Of a DNA stretch of 64,000 nucleotides, positions 18,130 through 26,511 are shown one piece after another. The stretch comes from Candidatus Bathyarchaeota archaeon (lineage in GTDB: Archaea > Thermoproteota > Bathyarchaeia > Bathyarchaeales > WUQV01): positions 32,169 through 96,168 of the forward strand of contig JAGGVF010000004.1 of assembly GCA_021158125.1 (NCBI GenBank), in the 5' to 3' direction. The notes below the pieces were generated by a model that worked only from the letters and a program-made list of their open reading frames with translations, made no database searches and was not told where the DNA came from. Each line of letters opens with the position of its first letter. Position 1 is the first letter of the stretch. The position numbers and the translations under genes were made by a program.

Positions 18130-18630
18130 TCACCGCAAACTTTTAATAAATTTCCAAAGTTTATCGCCGACAAAATGAACATTTTTTACTACTTTCCCAC
18201 GCTTTGTTCTAACTATTTCTTCAGAACCTTTAAGCGCAACCCCCACAGCTATAGACTTCTTGTATCTCTCATCTAAAATTGTAACCAAATCTCCTTCCTG
18301 AAATTTTCCTTCCACTTCAACTATTCCCGGAGCCATAATGTCCGCTCCATTGCATACGTGGGGAACAGCGCCCATATCAACTATTATTTTCGGCATCAAA
18401 TTGAGTGCTTCTTCAAAGATAAGGGTGGGGATCCAGCTTTTTTTGTAAAATGCGAATAGAGCTTTTGATTCAACGATGAAAATTCTTGTTTCATCAAAGT
18501 TTATGAGTTCAACTTTCGGCTTTCTTCCAAGAATATTTCTCATTTGAATTTTTGTGTTTTTTGATATTTCATCCATGAGCTTTTGGATTTCTTTGCCTTT
18601 AAGAAAGTGTCTTTTCGAAATTTTGGTCAT
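18130..18630 (-). CDS. PUA-domain RNA-binding protein (MCT-1-like)
   Basis: 166 residues. The C-terminal half (about 80-155) is a PUA domain: PKIIVDMGAVPHVCNGADIMAPGI, FQEGDLVTILDERYKKSIAVGVAL. The N-terminal half (about 1-75) resembles the pre-PUA region of archaeal and eukaryotic MCT-1/Tma20 proteins, which bind the ribosome and initiator or deacylated tRNA. It is divergent from the Sm-L37e pair, in keeping with a translation or RNA role. Confidence 0.88.
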   Translation of the reverse strand: MTKISKRHFLKGKEIQKLMDEISKNTKIQMRNILGRKPKVELINFDETRIFIVESKALFAFYKKSWIPTLIFEEALNLMPKIIVDMGAVPHVCNGADIMAPGIVEVEGKFQEGDLVTILDERYKKSIAVGVALKGSEEIVRTKRGKVVKNVHFVGDKLWKFIKSLR

Positions 18631-18713
18631 GGCGTTACCTCTATGAATGGATAGCTTTAAATTACTTTAATTAAAACCTACTATTAAGACGATGTCTTTG
18701 CGAGGTTCAGAGC

Positions 18714-18941
18714 ATGAGTGAAATGTCTATTCAGATACTTGAAGAGAGTCTGGGCAAAATAGTTCTCGTCAGACTTAAGGGTGGAAGAAGTCTCAGAGGA
18801 AAACTGAAGGGATTTGATCAGCATTTAAATTTGGTTCTGGAGGACGCTGAAGACACAACTGACATTGAAAACGTTAAAAAGCTGGGCTCAATTATAGTGC
18901 GTGGAGACAACGTAGTAATCATTTCGCCTCCACCAAGGTGA
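18714..18941 (+). CDS. Sm-like (LSm) RNA-binding protein
   Basis: 75 residues covering both Sm motifs: Sm1 VRLKGGRSLRGKLKGFDQHLNLVLEDAE and Sm2 IIVRGDNVVII. Archaeal Sm proteins form heptameric rings that bind U-rich RNA and participate in RNA processing. It is followed by L37e after 6 bp, a pairing conserved in many archaea. Confidence 0.94.
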   Translation: MSEMSIQILEESLGKIVLVRLKGGRSLRGKLKGFDQHLNLVLEDAEDTTDIENVKKLGSIIVRGDNVVIISPPPR

Positions 18942-18947
18942 CGTTAA

Positions 18948-19136
18948 ATGACGAAGGGAACGCCATCATTTGGGAAAAGAGCTGGTAAAACCTTACATAT
19001 TCGATGCAGAAGATGCGGTAGACGAGCATATAATGTGAAGAAGAAAAGATGCGCCGCATGCGGTTATGGCGCTTCAACCAAGATTAGACGTTACTCTTGG
19101 CAAACTAAAAATTTGAATAGAGAAAGACTTCGTTAA
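18948..19136 (+). CDS. rpl37e: Ribosomal protein L37e (eL37)
   Basis: 62-residue zinc-ribbon protein of the large ribosomal subunit. Four zinc cysteines are visible as [10 protein letters not shown] and [11 protein letters not shown], flanked by basic sequence ([20 protein letters not shown]) for rRNA contact. Translated directly after the Sm-like gene, 6 bp downstream. Full family length. Confidence 0.96.
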   Translation: MTKGTPSFGKRAGKTLHIRCRRCGRRAYNVKKKRCAACGYGASTKIRRYSWQTKNLNRERLR

Positions 19137-19145
19137 TTTCTAATC

Positions 19146-19799
19146 CTAGTAGCTGAAAAATCTTTTGTCAATTCTCATAAAGATTAAAGGCCCCTTGCTT
19201 TTTGAGAGTTCCCTAGCACGTTTAAGGGTGTTATTCAAAAGGTAAACTTGATTTTCAATACTGTTTAACTTGCGCTTTATTTTCTCAAATGAGGATCCAA
19301 GCTCCATTTTTATGAGGTTTTCCGCTAAAATTGACGTTCCACAGATTTCTCCGTTTCTCACCAAAGTTTTTATCACATACTCTTTTATTTCTTCTTTATT
19401 TCTTAATTGGAACCATAGAGGTTCTCCAATGGTTAATGTCTTGTTCGTTTTCTTCCATTTTTTCCTGTCATCTTCCCCTATGAGAAGTTTAACTCTTTCA
19501 TTCCATTTTTTTAACCATAATCCAGCCCAAACATCCATAAATTCTATGAGTTCCCCTGGATTTTCAACATAGAATTTACGAAGTTTTTCCGCAATTTCAT
19601 ATTCATAAGCTTGGTTATTCCAGGAAAGGTTCCAAACGGTCTTCAAATAATTTATGAAATCTTCATAAGCAACTTGTAAAACTTTTTTGTCAGTTCCTTC
19701 CAGATCGAGAAGTGGACTTTTCTTTTTTAAACTTTCTAGCAATAATAATTCGATGAAGCTCATTTTATATGCTTCCTGGAAGCCTTCCCCAATAAACAC
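19146..19799 (-). CDS. Hypothetical protein, no recognised family
   Basis: 217 residues, soluble and charged. The sequence is rich in Lys, Glu, Leu and Trp, with predicted helices throughout and a possible C-terminal coiled coil (FEKIKRKLNSIENQVYLLNNTLKRAR). The middle TLTIGEPLWFQLRNKEEIKEYVIKTLVRNGEICG reads like a folded alpha/beta or winged element. No catalytic motif is evident. It converges on L37e with a 9-bp gap and has a poor ribosome-binding context (GGGGAAGG inside the N-terminus), so a shorter form from an internal ATG (MSFIELLLLESL) is possible. Confidence 0.6.
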   Translation of the reverse strand: MFIGEGFQEAYKMSFIELLLLESLKKKSPLLDLEGTDKKVLQVAYEDFINYLKTVWNLSWNNQAYEYEIAEKLRKFYVENPGELIEFMDVWAGLWLKKWNERVKLLIGEDDRKKWKKTNKTLTIGEPLWFQLRNKEEIKEYVIKTLVRNGEICGTSILAENLIKMELGSSFEKIKRKLNSIENQVYLLNNTLKRARELSKSKGPLIFMRIDKRFFSY

Positions 19800-20022
19800 T
19801 GGGTGATGCGTTTTATTAAGGTTTATTCATAAGTTGTTCTATAACATTTTTCGGTAATATTTTAGTACTGGAATATCCCGTTGTAAATGAAAAGCTTCAA
19901 AGTGTACAGTCAATAATAGGGCGGTAAGGTAGAAAAGTAGACTTTAACTTTCAGAAATGTTTAATAATCTAATCCTAAATTTACAGAACAAAACTGAAGG
20001 TTAAGTTTGGAGTAAATGTCCT

Positions 20023-20331
20023 ATGGTGAGAAAGGCTAGGATAAGGCTTTCAAGTACAGATTACAAAAAGCTTGAAGAGGTATGTCAAGAGCTAAAGGCC
20101 ATAGCCGAAAAGACAGGTGTAAAAATGACTGGACCTATTCCGTTACCTACTAAAAGACTGCGTGTTCCAGTTAGGAAGTCTCCATGCGGAGAAGGAACGG
20201 CCACATGGGACCGCTGGGAACTACGCATCCATAAACGCCTAATAGACATAGACGCTGAAGAAAGAGTTATGCGAAGAATAATGCGGATACGAGTCCCAGA
20301 GGAAGTTTATGTAAGCATAGAACTCCTCTAG
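20023..20331 (+). CDS. rps10: Ribosomal protein S10 (uS10)
   Basis: 102-residue small-subunit protein with [58 protein letters not shown] and a C-terminal [18 protein letters not shown]. This is the archaeal/eukaryotic S20e/S10p type. It is often next to elongation factor 1A, but here it stands alone between a hypothetical gene and a site-2 protease. Confidence 0.96.
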   Translation: MVRKARIRLSSTDYKKLEEVCQELKAIAEKTGVKMTGPIPLPTKRLRVPVRKSPCGEGTATWDRWELRIHKRLIDIDAEERVMRRIMRIRVPEEVYVSIELL

Positions 20332-20348
20332 TTGGTTTATTTTAGGTT

Positions 20349-21164
20349 TTACCTGAAAATGAATGAACCCGTATAGAAAGTTAATATTAAAGCAATGGCA
20401 AAAGTTAATATCCAAACTTTTTTGTCCCACAAGAATATTTTGAATCCGTCCATAATTCCAAACGGAATCAAGTTGAATAATGCTACAAACGCGTTTATCC
20501 AAGCTGCATAAACTATGATAAAGTTGAAAGGGAATAAGGAAACAAGGTTAATGAATGGTGATAAAACAGCAGCAATAATTATATTTGTGAGTGGCCCCGC
20601 TAAAGCTGTTTTTCCGGTTTTTTCCAAATTTGAGAGTCCAGCTATTACTACTGCTCCCGGCGAAATTATCTTAAAGAACGGAGTAAAAACGGATAAAAGT
20701 GTTAGAAGAGCTCCGAAAAGCATGATTCTAAATTCTGCCCATAATCCTTGAAACTGGGCAGCTACCTTGTGTGCTAGTTCATGTAAAATAAAGGAAAATG
20801 CGAGAACTAAACCTAAAATCGCGTAAATTTCAGGCCTTATGTAGGGTTGATAAAAGTAGGGGGACATTCCCACCATGAAAACTAGTAGAACTCCAACAGC
20901 TATGTGTTTGATTTCTGTTAGGCTGAAGGAAATCATCTTCGTCCTTGAAACTTGAGTTTGATAGGTAACCGGATAGCTGTACGTTGACTCTTGCATTGTT
21001 CCTTTAACAACTTCCTTCTTCGGAGCCTTGGCCCTCCAAATCTCAGGGCACGCATGATTTTCGGGAAGCCTATGTTCTGAGCAAAAGTAATGTCCACAAT
21101 AGGGGCATTTAAAGGGTAAATAAACTTCCTTACCACAATAGTGACATTTAACTATTTCAAACAC
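20349..21164 (-). CDS. Membrane metalloprotease (site-2 protease, M50) with N-terminal AN1-type zinc finger
   Basis: 271 residues. Residues 1-45 are an AN1-like zinc finger (CHYCGKEVYLPFKCPYCGHYFC, then HRLPENHACPE). After a linker come about six membrane segments. The protease motif HELAHK (H128, E129, H132) lies in a membrane helix, and the third metal ligand is in FNLIPFGIMDGFKI (D239). Both are hallmarks of intramembrane site-2 proteases. The AN1 finger, normally linked to ubiquitin/proteasome stress proteins, may bring substrates or proteasome partners to the membrane. Convergent with rps10. Confidence 0.9.
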   Translation of the reverse strand: MFEIVKCHYCGKEVYLPFKCPYCGHYFCSEHRLPENHACPEIWRAKAPKKEVVKGTMQESTYSYPVTYQTQVSRTKMISFSLTEIKHIAVGVLLVFMVGMSPYFYQPYIRPEIYAILGLVLAFSFILHELAHKVAAQFQGLWAEFRIMLFGALLTLLSVFTPFFKIISPGAVVIAGLSNLEKTGKTALAGPLTNIIIAAVLSPFINLVSLFPFNFIIVYAAWINAFVALFNLIPFGIMDGFKIFLWDKKVWILTFAIALILTFYTGSFIFR

Positions 21165-21286
21165 TTCCTTAAGCTTAACGTCTAAATGTTAATCAAAGCA
21201 AGTTTTAAGTGTAATGTTTCTAGACATGAAAGGGGCATTTAGGAACATTTATCTACAAAATTTTGAATCATGCTATTGACTACTTA

Positions 21287-21385
21287 GCCGGGGTGGCAGA
21301 GCGGATAATGCGCAGGCCTTGAGAAAGCCAAGAAAGCCTGTGGGGCCTTCGCCCCGCGTGGGTTCAAATCCCACCCCCGGCGCCA
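21287..21385 (+). tRNA. tRNA-Ser(TGA) with an 11-nt intron; CCA encoded
   Basis: Folded by hand. Acceptor GCCGGGG/CCCCGGC, 3-bp D stem GCA/TGC, anticodon stem CAGGC/GCCTG, long variable arm GGGGC-CTTC-GCCCC, T arm GTGGG/CCCAC, discriminator G82, then CCA. The long variable arm plus discriminator G point to Ser. The loop between the anticodon stems is 18 nt instead of 7. With the intron at the canonical 37/38 site (21324-21334) the anticodon is TGA at 21320-21322. CTTG pairs with CAAG inside the intron and leaves AAA on the 3' side, a relaxed bulge-helix-bulge substrate for the archaeal splicing endonuclease. Position 37 would be G. Confidence 0.9.
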
Positions 21386-21517
21386 CTTATAAACGAGTTT
21401 TACCCAACAACTGCCTGGAATGTATCAGCGTTTCTATTTGACTTGTGAAAACACGTGTAGGATTATAGTAAGAGATATTAAGTTTTAAGTGAAATTTCCT
21501 TCAAGTTTGGTGGTTAG

Positions 21518-22177
21518 TTGTTTCCGATTAAAGATGAAAATCCATCCTCTACAACGCCCGTGATGAATATAAGCTTAGTTTTAGTTAACATTGCTATTTT
21601 CTTCTGCTTTTTCTTTTGCAGTGTTGATTATGGAACCATTATAATGAATTATGGTATGGTTCCAATGTACATTTTGAGAGGAGAAAGACTTTATACGCTT
21701 TTTACTTCGCTGTTTCTTCACGGAGGTTTTATACACTTATTTGGAAACATGATATACTTGTACATTTTTGGCGACAATGTGGAGGATGCTTTTGGGCATT
21801 TTCGCTACCTTCTTTTCTATCTCATATGCGGAGTTGCTGCTGATTTCACGCACATTTTAAGCCTAACACAGCTGGAGCTCACTATTCCAACTATTGGAGC
21901 TTCAGGCGCTATCTCCGGCGTATTAGGCGCCTATCTAATACTTTATCCTCGTGCAAGAATCCTTACTCTGGTCTTTTATGGTTGGGCTTTCATAACCGCT
22001 ATACCCGCAATTTTTTTCCTCGGCTTTTGGTTCCTAATGCAGTGGCTGTTCGCAGTTTTTGAGGTTGGAGGAGGAGTTGCCTACTGGGCCCATATAGGCG
22101 GATTCGTAGCAGGATTAATCTTAGCACCAATCTTTAGAAGAAAAAGAAAACTTGTGGAATCTTCCTATGGAATTTAA
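21518..22177 (+). CDS. Rhomboid-family intramembrane serine protease
   Basis: 219 residues, six to seven membrane segments. The catalytic serine lies in TIGASGAISGVLGAYL (S129) and the catalytic histidine in YWAHIGGFVAGL (H192). The loop HGGFIHLFGNMIYLYIFGDN near residues 68-86 is the usual rhomboid HxxxxHxxxN element. Starts with TTG 4 nt after GGTGG. It probably cleaves membrane-spanning substrates. It begins about 130 bp after tRNA-Ser. Confidence 0.93.
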   Translation: MFPIKDENPSSTTPVMNISLVLVNIAIFFCFFFCSVDYGTIIMNYGMVPMYILRGERLYTLFTSLFLHGGFIHLFGNMIYLYIFGDNVEDAFGHFRYLLFYLICGVAADFTHILSLTQLELTIPTIGASGAISGVLGAYLILYPRARILTLVFYGWAFITAIPAIFFLGFWFLMQWLFAVFEVGGGVAYWAHIGGFVAGLILAPIFRRKRKLVESSYGI

Positions 22178-22316
22178 AATTCCTTTAATTGGGGGTCTGT
22201 CCGTCATGAGTTCTTCATCCACAAGGTCGGTCTGGGACGGCGACATCATCCCCCATAAGTTTACTCATTTGTTACTTGAAAAGGTTTTCCGGGCCATGAA
22301 CCTTAAAGAAAATGTT

Positions 22317-22724
22317 TTAACTGTAATTCAACATTTCAGCCGTTATTCCGGATTTTTCGCATTTTACAATAACCCTTTTTTGTCCCAAAGCAGCTTTTAA
22401 ACAAATTTTCAGTATTTCTTGAATTTCAAGTTTCTGCGAAAGCCTTATCAGTTTTGTTCTTACTCTTGGAAAGGTTCTTTTTCTCATTTCCATTGTTGCA
22501 TATGCAACTTCATACGTGTTGTCTTTGCTTCCATTATCTATGACAAATATTTCAACAAAACCCGGGTAATTCGACGCGTAGTTGAAAAGTCTCTCTATAC
22601 ACTTTACTATCTCGTCTTCTTTGTTAAAAACTGGAACTATGAAGGAGACTGTAGGGAAGAAGCCTTCCTCTCTCCTTTTTACATCGGATTTTTCAGTCTT
22701 TGTAAATAGTTTTTTAATATACAT
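22317..22724 (-). pseudogene. Truncated glycosyltransferase family 2 fragment
   Basis: 135 residues that match only the front of a GT2 (GT-A) enzyme: TVSFIVPVFNKEDEIVKCIERLFNY, EIFVIDNGSKDNTYEV, then a weakly related helix (QEILKICLKAALGQKRVIVKCEK). The donor/metal DxD region and the acceptor-binding half are absent. The reading frame stops at TAA, and the next 140 bp to the rhomboid stop hold no continuation. It begins only 11 bp from a 41-bp repeat whose inverted copy lies 3 kb away, and its frame stays open into that repeat. Most likely a gene broken by rearrangement at the repeat. Confidence 0.65.
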
Positions 22725-22735
22725 AACTAGGCTCC

Positions 22736-22776
22736 TGTGGAAGCCTTCTCCCCTCTCCCCGATGAAGCAAATCCAT
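22736..22776 (+). repeat. 41-bp inverted repeat, left copy
   Basis: Begins TGTGGAAGCCTTCTCC and ends GCAAATCCAT; identical over 41 bp to the reverse complement of 25820-25860. The TGTGG ends face outward, so the two copies bound a 3.1-kb segment like terminal inverted repeats. Weaker similarity extends inward (GGCGC and AA-CC-ACA stretches). No target-site duplication is seen outside. The sequence is pyrimidine-rich on this strand and stays open in all three minus-strand frames. Confidence 0.85.
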
Positions 22777-22918
22777 ACGGCGCTAAGCCCACATCAACAA
22801 TAATAACAGAGGAAATAAAGGTATAATTTCCAGATAGAAATATTCTAATTGACGAATTATTCACAAAGTTTAAGTCTCTAAAAACCGAGTAAAACTAGCC
22901 CTAAAATTCGGTGGTTGA

Positions 22919-23710
22919 ATGGAAGACGTTTCCAAATATTACGCTTTGCTTAAAGATCCTACACGTAGAAAGATAATTGAAATACTGGGCGAACAAGGGA
23001 AGATAGGATTTAAGGAGCTTAGGCAAATTTTAGGCCTAGGCGTCGGAACGGTTTATTACCATCTCGACATGCTTTCAGACTTCATAGTGCAGGACAAAAG
23101 CAGAAAATACATGTTAAATGAAAATGGAAAGCTGCTTTATCGGTCGATGAAGGACGGAACGTTACCGCCGACCTTAAGCGCTAAAAAAGCCTTAAGCAGT
23201 AAAATTGGAAAGTGGCTGTTCCTAACGCCGCTGTTTTTAAGAACAACAAAGCCTGAAAGAATTTTGCCTTTTTCAATAGCCATAATAGTTCTCGGAGGGA
23301 TAGGATGCGCAATCACAAAGCTTGACCCTTTCCTATTCTTTTACTTCCCGTTTAGCACTTACGAATTCGAAAAAATAGTTGCGTTCTACTTTATAGGCTG
23401 GGTGGGCCTATTCCTATTCTCAGACGCCCTCACTTACCTGCTTTACAAAAGAGTTGGAGGAGAACTGCAACTCTTCGCATGTTTAGGCGTCGCTTCATTT
23501 CCGTTGGCAATATTTCCATACATCACCATGTTCCTATCCTACAGCATAGCCAAATACCTACTGTTAGCACTTCAAATTTGGACACTGCTTCTAATTTCCG
23601 CAGCCCTCACCTTCGGAAAAGGACTACGCCTAGACAAATCAATAATTATAAGCCTAACAATACTATACCTAAACGTAATAATGCTCGTGCTGCTAGGAAA
23701 ATTCCCATAA
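22919..23710 (+). CDS. Membrane-anchored ArsR-like winged-helix transcriptional regulator
   Basis: 263 residues. Residues 1-75 are a winged helix (YALLKDPTRRKIIEILGEQG, FKELRQILGLGVGTVYYHLD, YMLNENGKLLYRSM). The rest has about five hydrophobic segments (PFSIAIIVLGGIGCAITKL, IVAFYFIGWVGLFLFSDALT and others), so the DNA-binding domain is tethered to the membrane. Such archaeal one-component regulators are thought to sense membrane or envelope state. It lies just inside the left repeat and 227 bp upstream of a large secreted protein that may be its target. Start ATG after GGTGGTTGA. Confidence 0.85.
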   Translation: MEDVSKYYALLKDPTRRKIIEILGEQGKIGFKELRQILGLGVGTVYYHLDMLSDFIVQDKSRKYMLNENGKLLYRSMKDGTLPPTLSAKKALSSKIGKWLFLTPLFLRTTKPERILPFSIAIIVLGGIGCAITKLDPFLFFYFPFSTYEFEKIVAFYFIGWVGLFLFSDALTYLLYKRVGGELQLFACLGVASFPLAIFPYITMFLSYSIAKYLLLALQIWTLLLISAALTFGKGLRLDKSIIISLTILYLNVIMLVLLGKFP

Positions 23711-23937
23711 ACCTAAGTTTAACCGAAATAAGAAAGAATATGCCAGATTTATTCGCGGCAAACGACAATAGGTTTTCTATGTGCTTTTTAACACGTTCTC
23801 ACCAATTAAATTGCATCAGAATATGAATATGTCCTCAAAGTTCGAGATTTCTAGAACCCTAAAATTTGAAAGTTCTATTTTTCTCGAAGCGATTTCCTTA
23901 AAAAACAGTTTTACAATGTTATTTTCGGTGAAAAACA

Positions 23938-25299
23938 ATGAAGATAGGGAGAAATCAAGTATTAGCTATAATTTTGGCGTTACTAATAGTGCTTCCTATA
24001 ACTGCCGCGTTAACTTCTACTGTGTATGCTGATGACGAGACAAAGGCAGAGATAGGGTGGCCTGTAGAGCCAAAGCGGGAAGGCGTTTGGTACAGGTTTG
24101 AAACTCCCTTGGTAACCCTGCTGTTCCCGGCAGGTGGGAAAAAGCCAATGTTCATATGGTGGTATACAAATGATTCAAGTCAAGTATACGTGGTGAAATT
24201 CAAAGGAGTAATTGAATATCTAGCCTTCGACAGACCATACTACATTAGACGCTTCCGTGCAGATGGAGATACGATTCGTAAACGGTTGGAAGAGGGATTT
24301 GTCGAACCGAAAATTATGCATTGCCAAGCTGAGATGCGAGAGAAGATCAGGGAGAGAATTATAATGAAATTCTTGGAATGGATACTTGGTCTTCATCCAC
24401 CATTCTTACCATTTAGTAGTTGCCAATGGACACTTGAAGGGCCAAAGCTAATCACGAACGAAAACACGTCCTACTGGTCCTTCAACTTCACTCTAATAAA
24501 TGCCCCACCTAGGTTCGATTTCGCGGAAAATAATATACAAATACGATGTAGATTCTACAATACAACCACCACTGAAATACCAGACGAAAATTATCCCAAC
24601 TACAATTACACAGTTGCAGCAGGCCAACTAAAGTTCGATTTCGTAGTAAGCAACTGGGAATGGAACATAAATAAACTCAAACCATTCCTTGACTGGCTGA
24701 AAGAAGAATATGGAATTGAAGTGCCTACGCATAAAACAGGACTAGCCTTATGGATTAACATGGCATCAATAAAAATCGAAGATTTAACCTTCGTTCAAAA
24801 TGAAGTTCAAAATCAAACAGAAAATCAGGTTGAAGCCAAATCCCAAATGAAAGGCGCTATGATAGGAAACCAATACTGCCCAGTTGACAGAAACGAAACT
24901 GCAGCCGGAGAAGACGAGAAGCCTATCCAACTGAAGGAACAATTCCAAAAACGTGTAAGAATCCGTTTTGCATGTAAGGAGGGAACAATAGCTGGATTCC
25001 TTGAGTTTGTACCATGGGCTAGACTTCTGAACGAAACAGGAGGCACAGTAGATTACGTCAACGTCACTGCTTCCTACATTGCTGCGGGCGGCCACTTGAG
25101 ACTATTTATCTGCTATCCCTACTTCGGTAACTACACATTGGAACATGACCCGACGATAGGATTGGCTTCAGCTCCGCAAATACCCACGTTGATAACACCA
25201 GAACTGCTTGGAGCCTTACTGGTAACGACAGTGATAGTAACAATAATCCTCTTAGCCTACAAAAGGAGAAAGCAGACGATAAACATAGTTTCTCCATAA
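23938..25299 (+). CDS. Secreted, C-terminally membrane-anchored protein of unknown function
   Basis: 453 residues. The N-terminal segment (NQVLAIILALLIVLPITAAL, residues about 6-25) is a Sec signal peptide with a probable cleavage after VYA. The C-terminus has a single membrane segment (ELLGALLVTTVIVTIILLAY) followed by KRRKQ, so the body faces outside. The ectodomain is beta-rich with several Asn-x-Ser/Thr sites (NDSS, NTSYW, NYTV, NETGG, NVTAS) compatible with archaeal N-glycosylation, and few cysteines. The sequence resembles surface proteins, but I recognise no family. It is the largest gene within the 41-bp inverted-repeat segment. Confidence 0.8.
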   Translation: MKIGRNQVLAIILALLIVLPITAALTSTVYADDETKAEIGWPVEPKREGVWYRFETPLVTLLFPAGGKKPMFIWWYTNDSSQVYVVKFKGVIEYLAFDRPYYIRRFRADGDTIRKRLEEGFVEPKIMHCQAEMREKIRERIIMKFLEWILGLHPPFLPFSSCQWTLEGPKLITNENTSYWSFNFTLINAPPRFDFAENNIQIRCRFYNTTTTEIPDENYPNYNYTVAAGQLKFDFVVSNWEWNINKLKPFLDWLKEEYGIEVPTHKTGLALWINMASIKIEDLTFVQNEVQNQTENQVEAKSQMKGAMIGNQYCPVDRNETAAGEDEKPIQLKEQFQKRVRIRFACKEGTIAGFLEFVPWARLLNETGGTVDYVNVTASYIAAGGHLRLFICYPYFGNYTLEHDPTIGLASAPQIPTLITPELLGALLVTTVIVTIILLAYKRRKQTINIVSP

Positions 25300-25347
25300 T
25301 CCCCACTTCTTTTTGTGGAAATCTTCTAGTTCATTGGAAAATGGAAG

Positions 25348-25674
25348 TTAACGTAGATTGTTGATCCAGCTTACAGGCAATTTTTTAACGTCGTTCTTTG
25401 TATTCTTCAGAAGTTGAAGAATTTCCTTGTAGTTATCTAGGTATCTGAGGCCTTTTTCAGTAGTTTTGTAAATTATTCTTCCGTCAATTTCTTTAGCCTC
25501 AAGGAAATTTACATTTACAAGAAACTTAAGGTAGTCGTTTAGCTGTGAAAAACTCAGATTGGCCTTATACATTATTTGAGTTTTTAATACTCCATCCTTC
25601 GATATATCTAATATTTCAGCAATTATGTAAAGTCTGTCTCTGCGTTTTCTGCGGCCCCTTTCCCCGGAATCCAT
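25348..25674 (-). CDS. Small winged-helix DNA-binding protein (HTH_45 / Sso10a-like)
   Basis: 108 residues. IIAEILDISKDGVLKTQIMYKANLSFSQLNDYLKFLVNVN is the winged-helix core, followed by the wing (EIDGRIIYKTTEKGLRYLDN) and a C-terminal helix (YKEILQLLKNTKNDVKK) that usually forms an antiparallel coiled-coil dimer. Family members include archaeal chromatin or regulatory proteins such as Sso10a. A paralogue lies at 27.0 kb. It is convergent with the secreted protein and is the last gene inside the repeat-bounded segment. Confidence 0.85.
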   Translation of the reverse strand: MDSGERGRRKRRDRLYIIAEILDISKDGVLKTQIMYKANLSFSQLNDYLKFLVNVNFLEAKEIDGRIIYKTTEKGLRYLDNYKEILQLLKNTKNDVKKLPVSWINNLR

Positions 25675-25819
25675 TTTCTATTTTCCTCTTTCAGAATTTT
25701 CTTCTAGAACAAAAATACATTCGGCTTTTTTAAGGCGTGTTTCGCATTTCTAGTTATTCCATATTGGAAAATATGTCATAGGTTGAATTTCGAGTTTTCA
25801 TCGGTTGTTGGTTCGGCGC

Positions 25820-25860
25820 ATGGATTTGCTTCATCGGGGAGAGGGGAGAAGGCTTCCACA
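25820..25860 (-). repeat. 41-bp inverted repeat, right copy
   Basis: Perfect reverse complement of 22736-22776. It lies in a 321-bp gene-free stretch (25675-25995). The remainder of that stretch holds no convincing gene; a 36-codon frame begins at the ATG inside the repeat (MDLLHRGEGRRLP...) but has no ribosome-binding site. About 25781-25801 and 25897-25919 show a loose direct similarity (15 of 21 bases by eye) that I do not consider significant. Confidence 0.85.
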
Positions 25861-25995
25861 CAGAAGAAGCAAACAATTCTTAACCATGCGCCTCATCCAT
25901 TCAACCTCGAACTTACATCGTAAGACTTAAGATAAAATACTAATATAAAAGCTTTTCCGCATAACAATCAACAACTTAAATAAACATGTAGAAAG

Positions 25996-26511
25996 TTAGC
26001 CTATTGCCAAAACTCCTTCAAAAATCTTGTTTATGTCGACGTTTAATTCTCTTGAAAGCCATATTCTAAGCAGTTCAGTGTCTTTTGGCAGTTCTCCACT
26101 GTACGTTATGACTCTACCGTTCTTGAGGGCGTCTGCCTGGAAAGATTTGTCGCTTTCCTTATACAGAAACGAAACTGTTTCAGCCCTAGAAGCTAAAGCC
26201 TTAAAGTCTTCCCATTGTCTACAACGAACGATTACCGGCGGCCCCTTCGTATAAACAGTTTTCTTCATTTCTGTAGTTTCACGCTGTACGGAAACATAAT
26301 TTATGATGTTTGAAATTTCATTTTGTATTGAGGACAATCTTCTTTCTATTTTTTCTATTTTCTCGGTTAATTCCTTGCTGTTTCCAAGTCTTTCAGTTAT
26401 TTTTCCAAGTTCTCCGATTAATCTGTCCAAATCTTTTTCATGTTCTCTAAGGACATTTATTATAAAGTCTAAAGCTTCAAGGGCATCGTCTCGAGAAGGC
26501 TTTTTAGCCAT
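25996..26511 (-). CDS. Hypothetical coiled-coil protein
   Basis: 171 residues. Residues about 10-85 are a long coiled coil (FIINVLREHEKDLDRLIGELGK, LTEKIEKIERRLSSIQNEIS). Residues about 95-171 look like a small alpha/beta domain (PPVIVRCRQWEDFKALASRA, VSFLYKESDKSFQADALKNG, DTELLRIWLSRELNVD). The latter half has the character of a helix-grip or binding domain but no motif I recognise. Upstream, 26512-26713 is gene-free and carries a 15-bp palindrome. Confidence 0.7.
   Translation of the reverse strand: MAKKPSRDDALEALDFIINVLREHEKDLDRLIGELGKITERLGNSKELTEKIEKIERRLSSIQNEISNIINYVSVQRETTEMKKTVYTKGPPVIVRCRQWEDFKALASRAETVSFLYKESDKSFQADALKNGRVITYSGELPKDTELLRIWLSRELNVDINKIFEGVLAIG

Noticed and set aside
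22152..22400. Plus-strand frame of 82 codons after the rhomboid gene
   Set aside because: Overlaps the rhomboid end and the glycosyltransferase remnant, has no ribosome-binding site and no protein-like pattern.
22736..25860. Insertion sequence with transposase
   Set aside because: No frame in the segment resembles a transposase or recombinase; only the inverted repeats support mobility.
25781..25919. Loose direct repeat around the right 41-bp repeat as a target-site duplication
   Set aside because: Only about 15 of 21 bases agree and the spacing does not abut the repeat.
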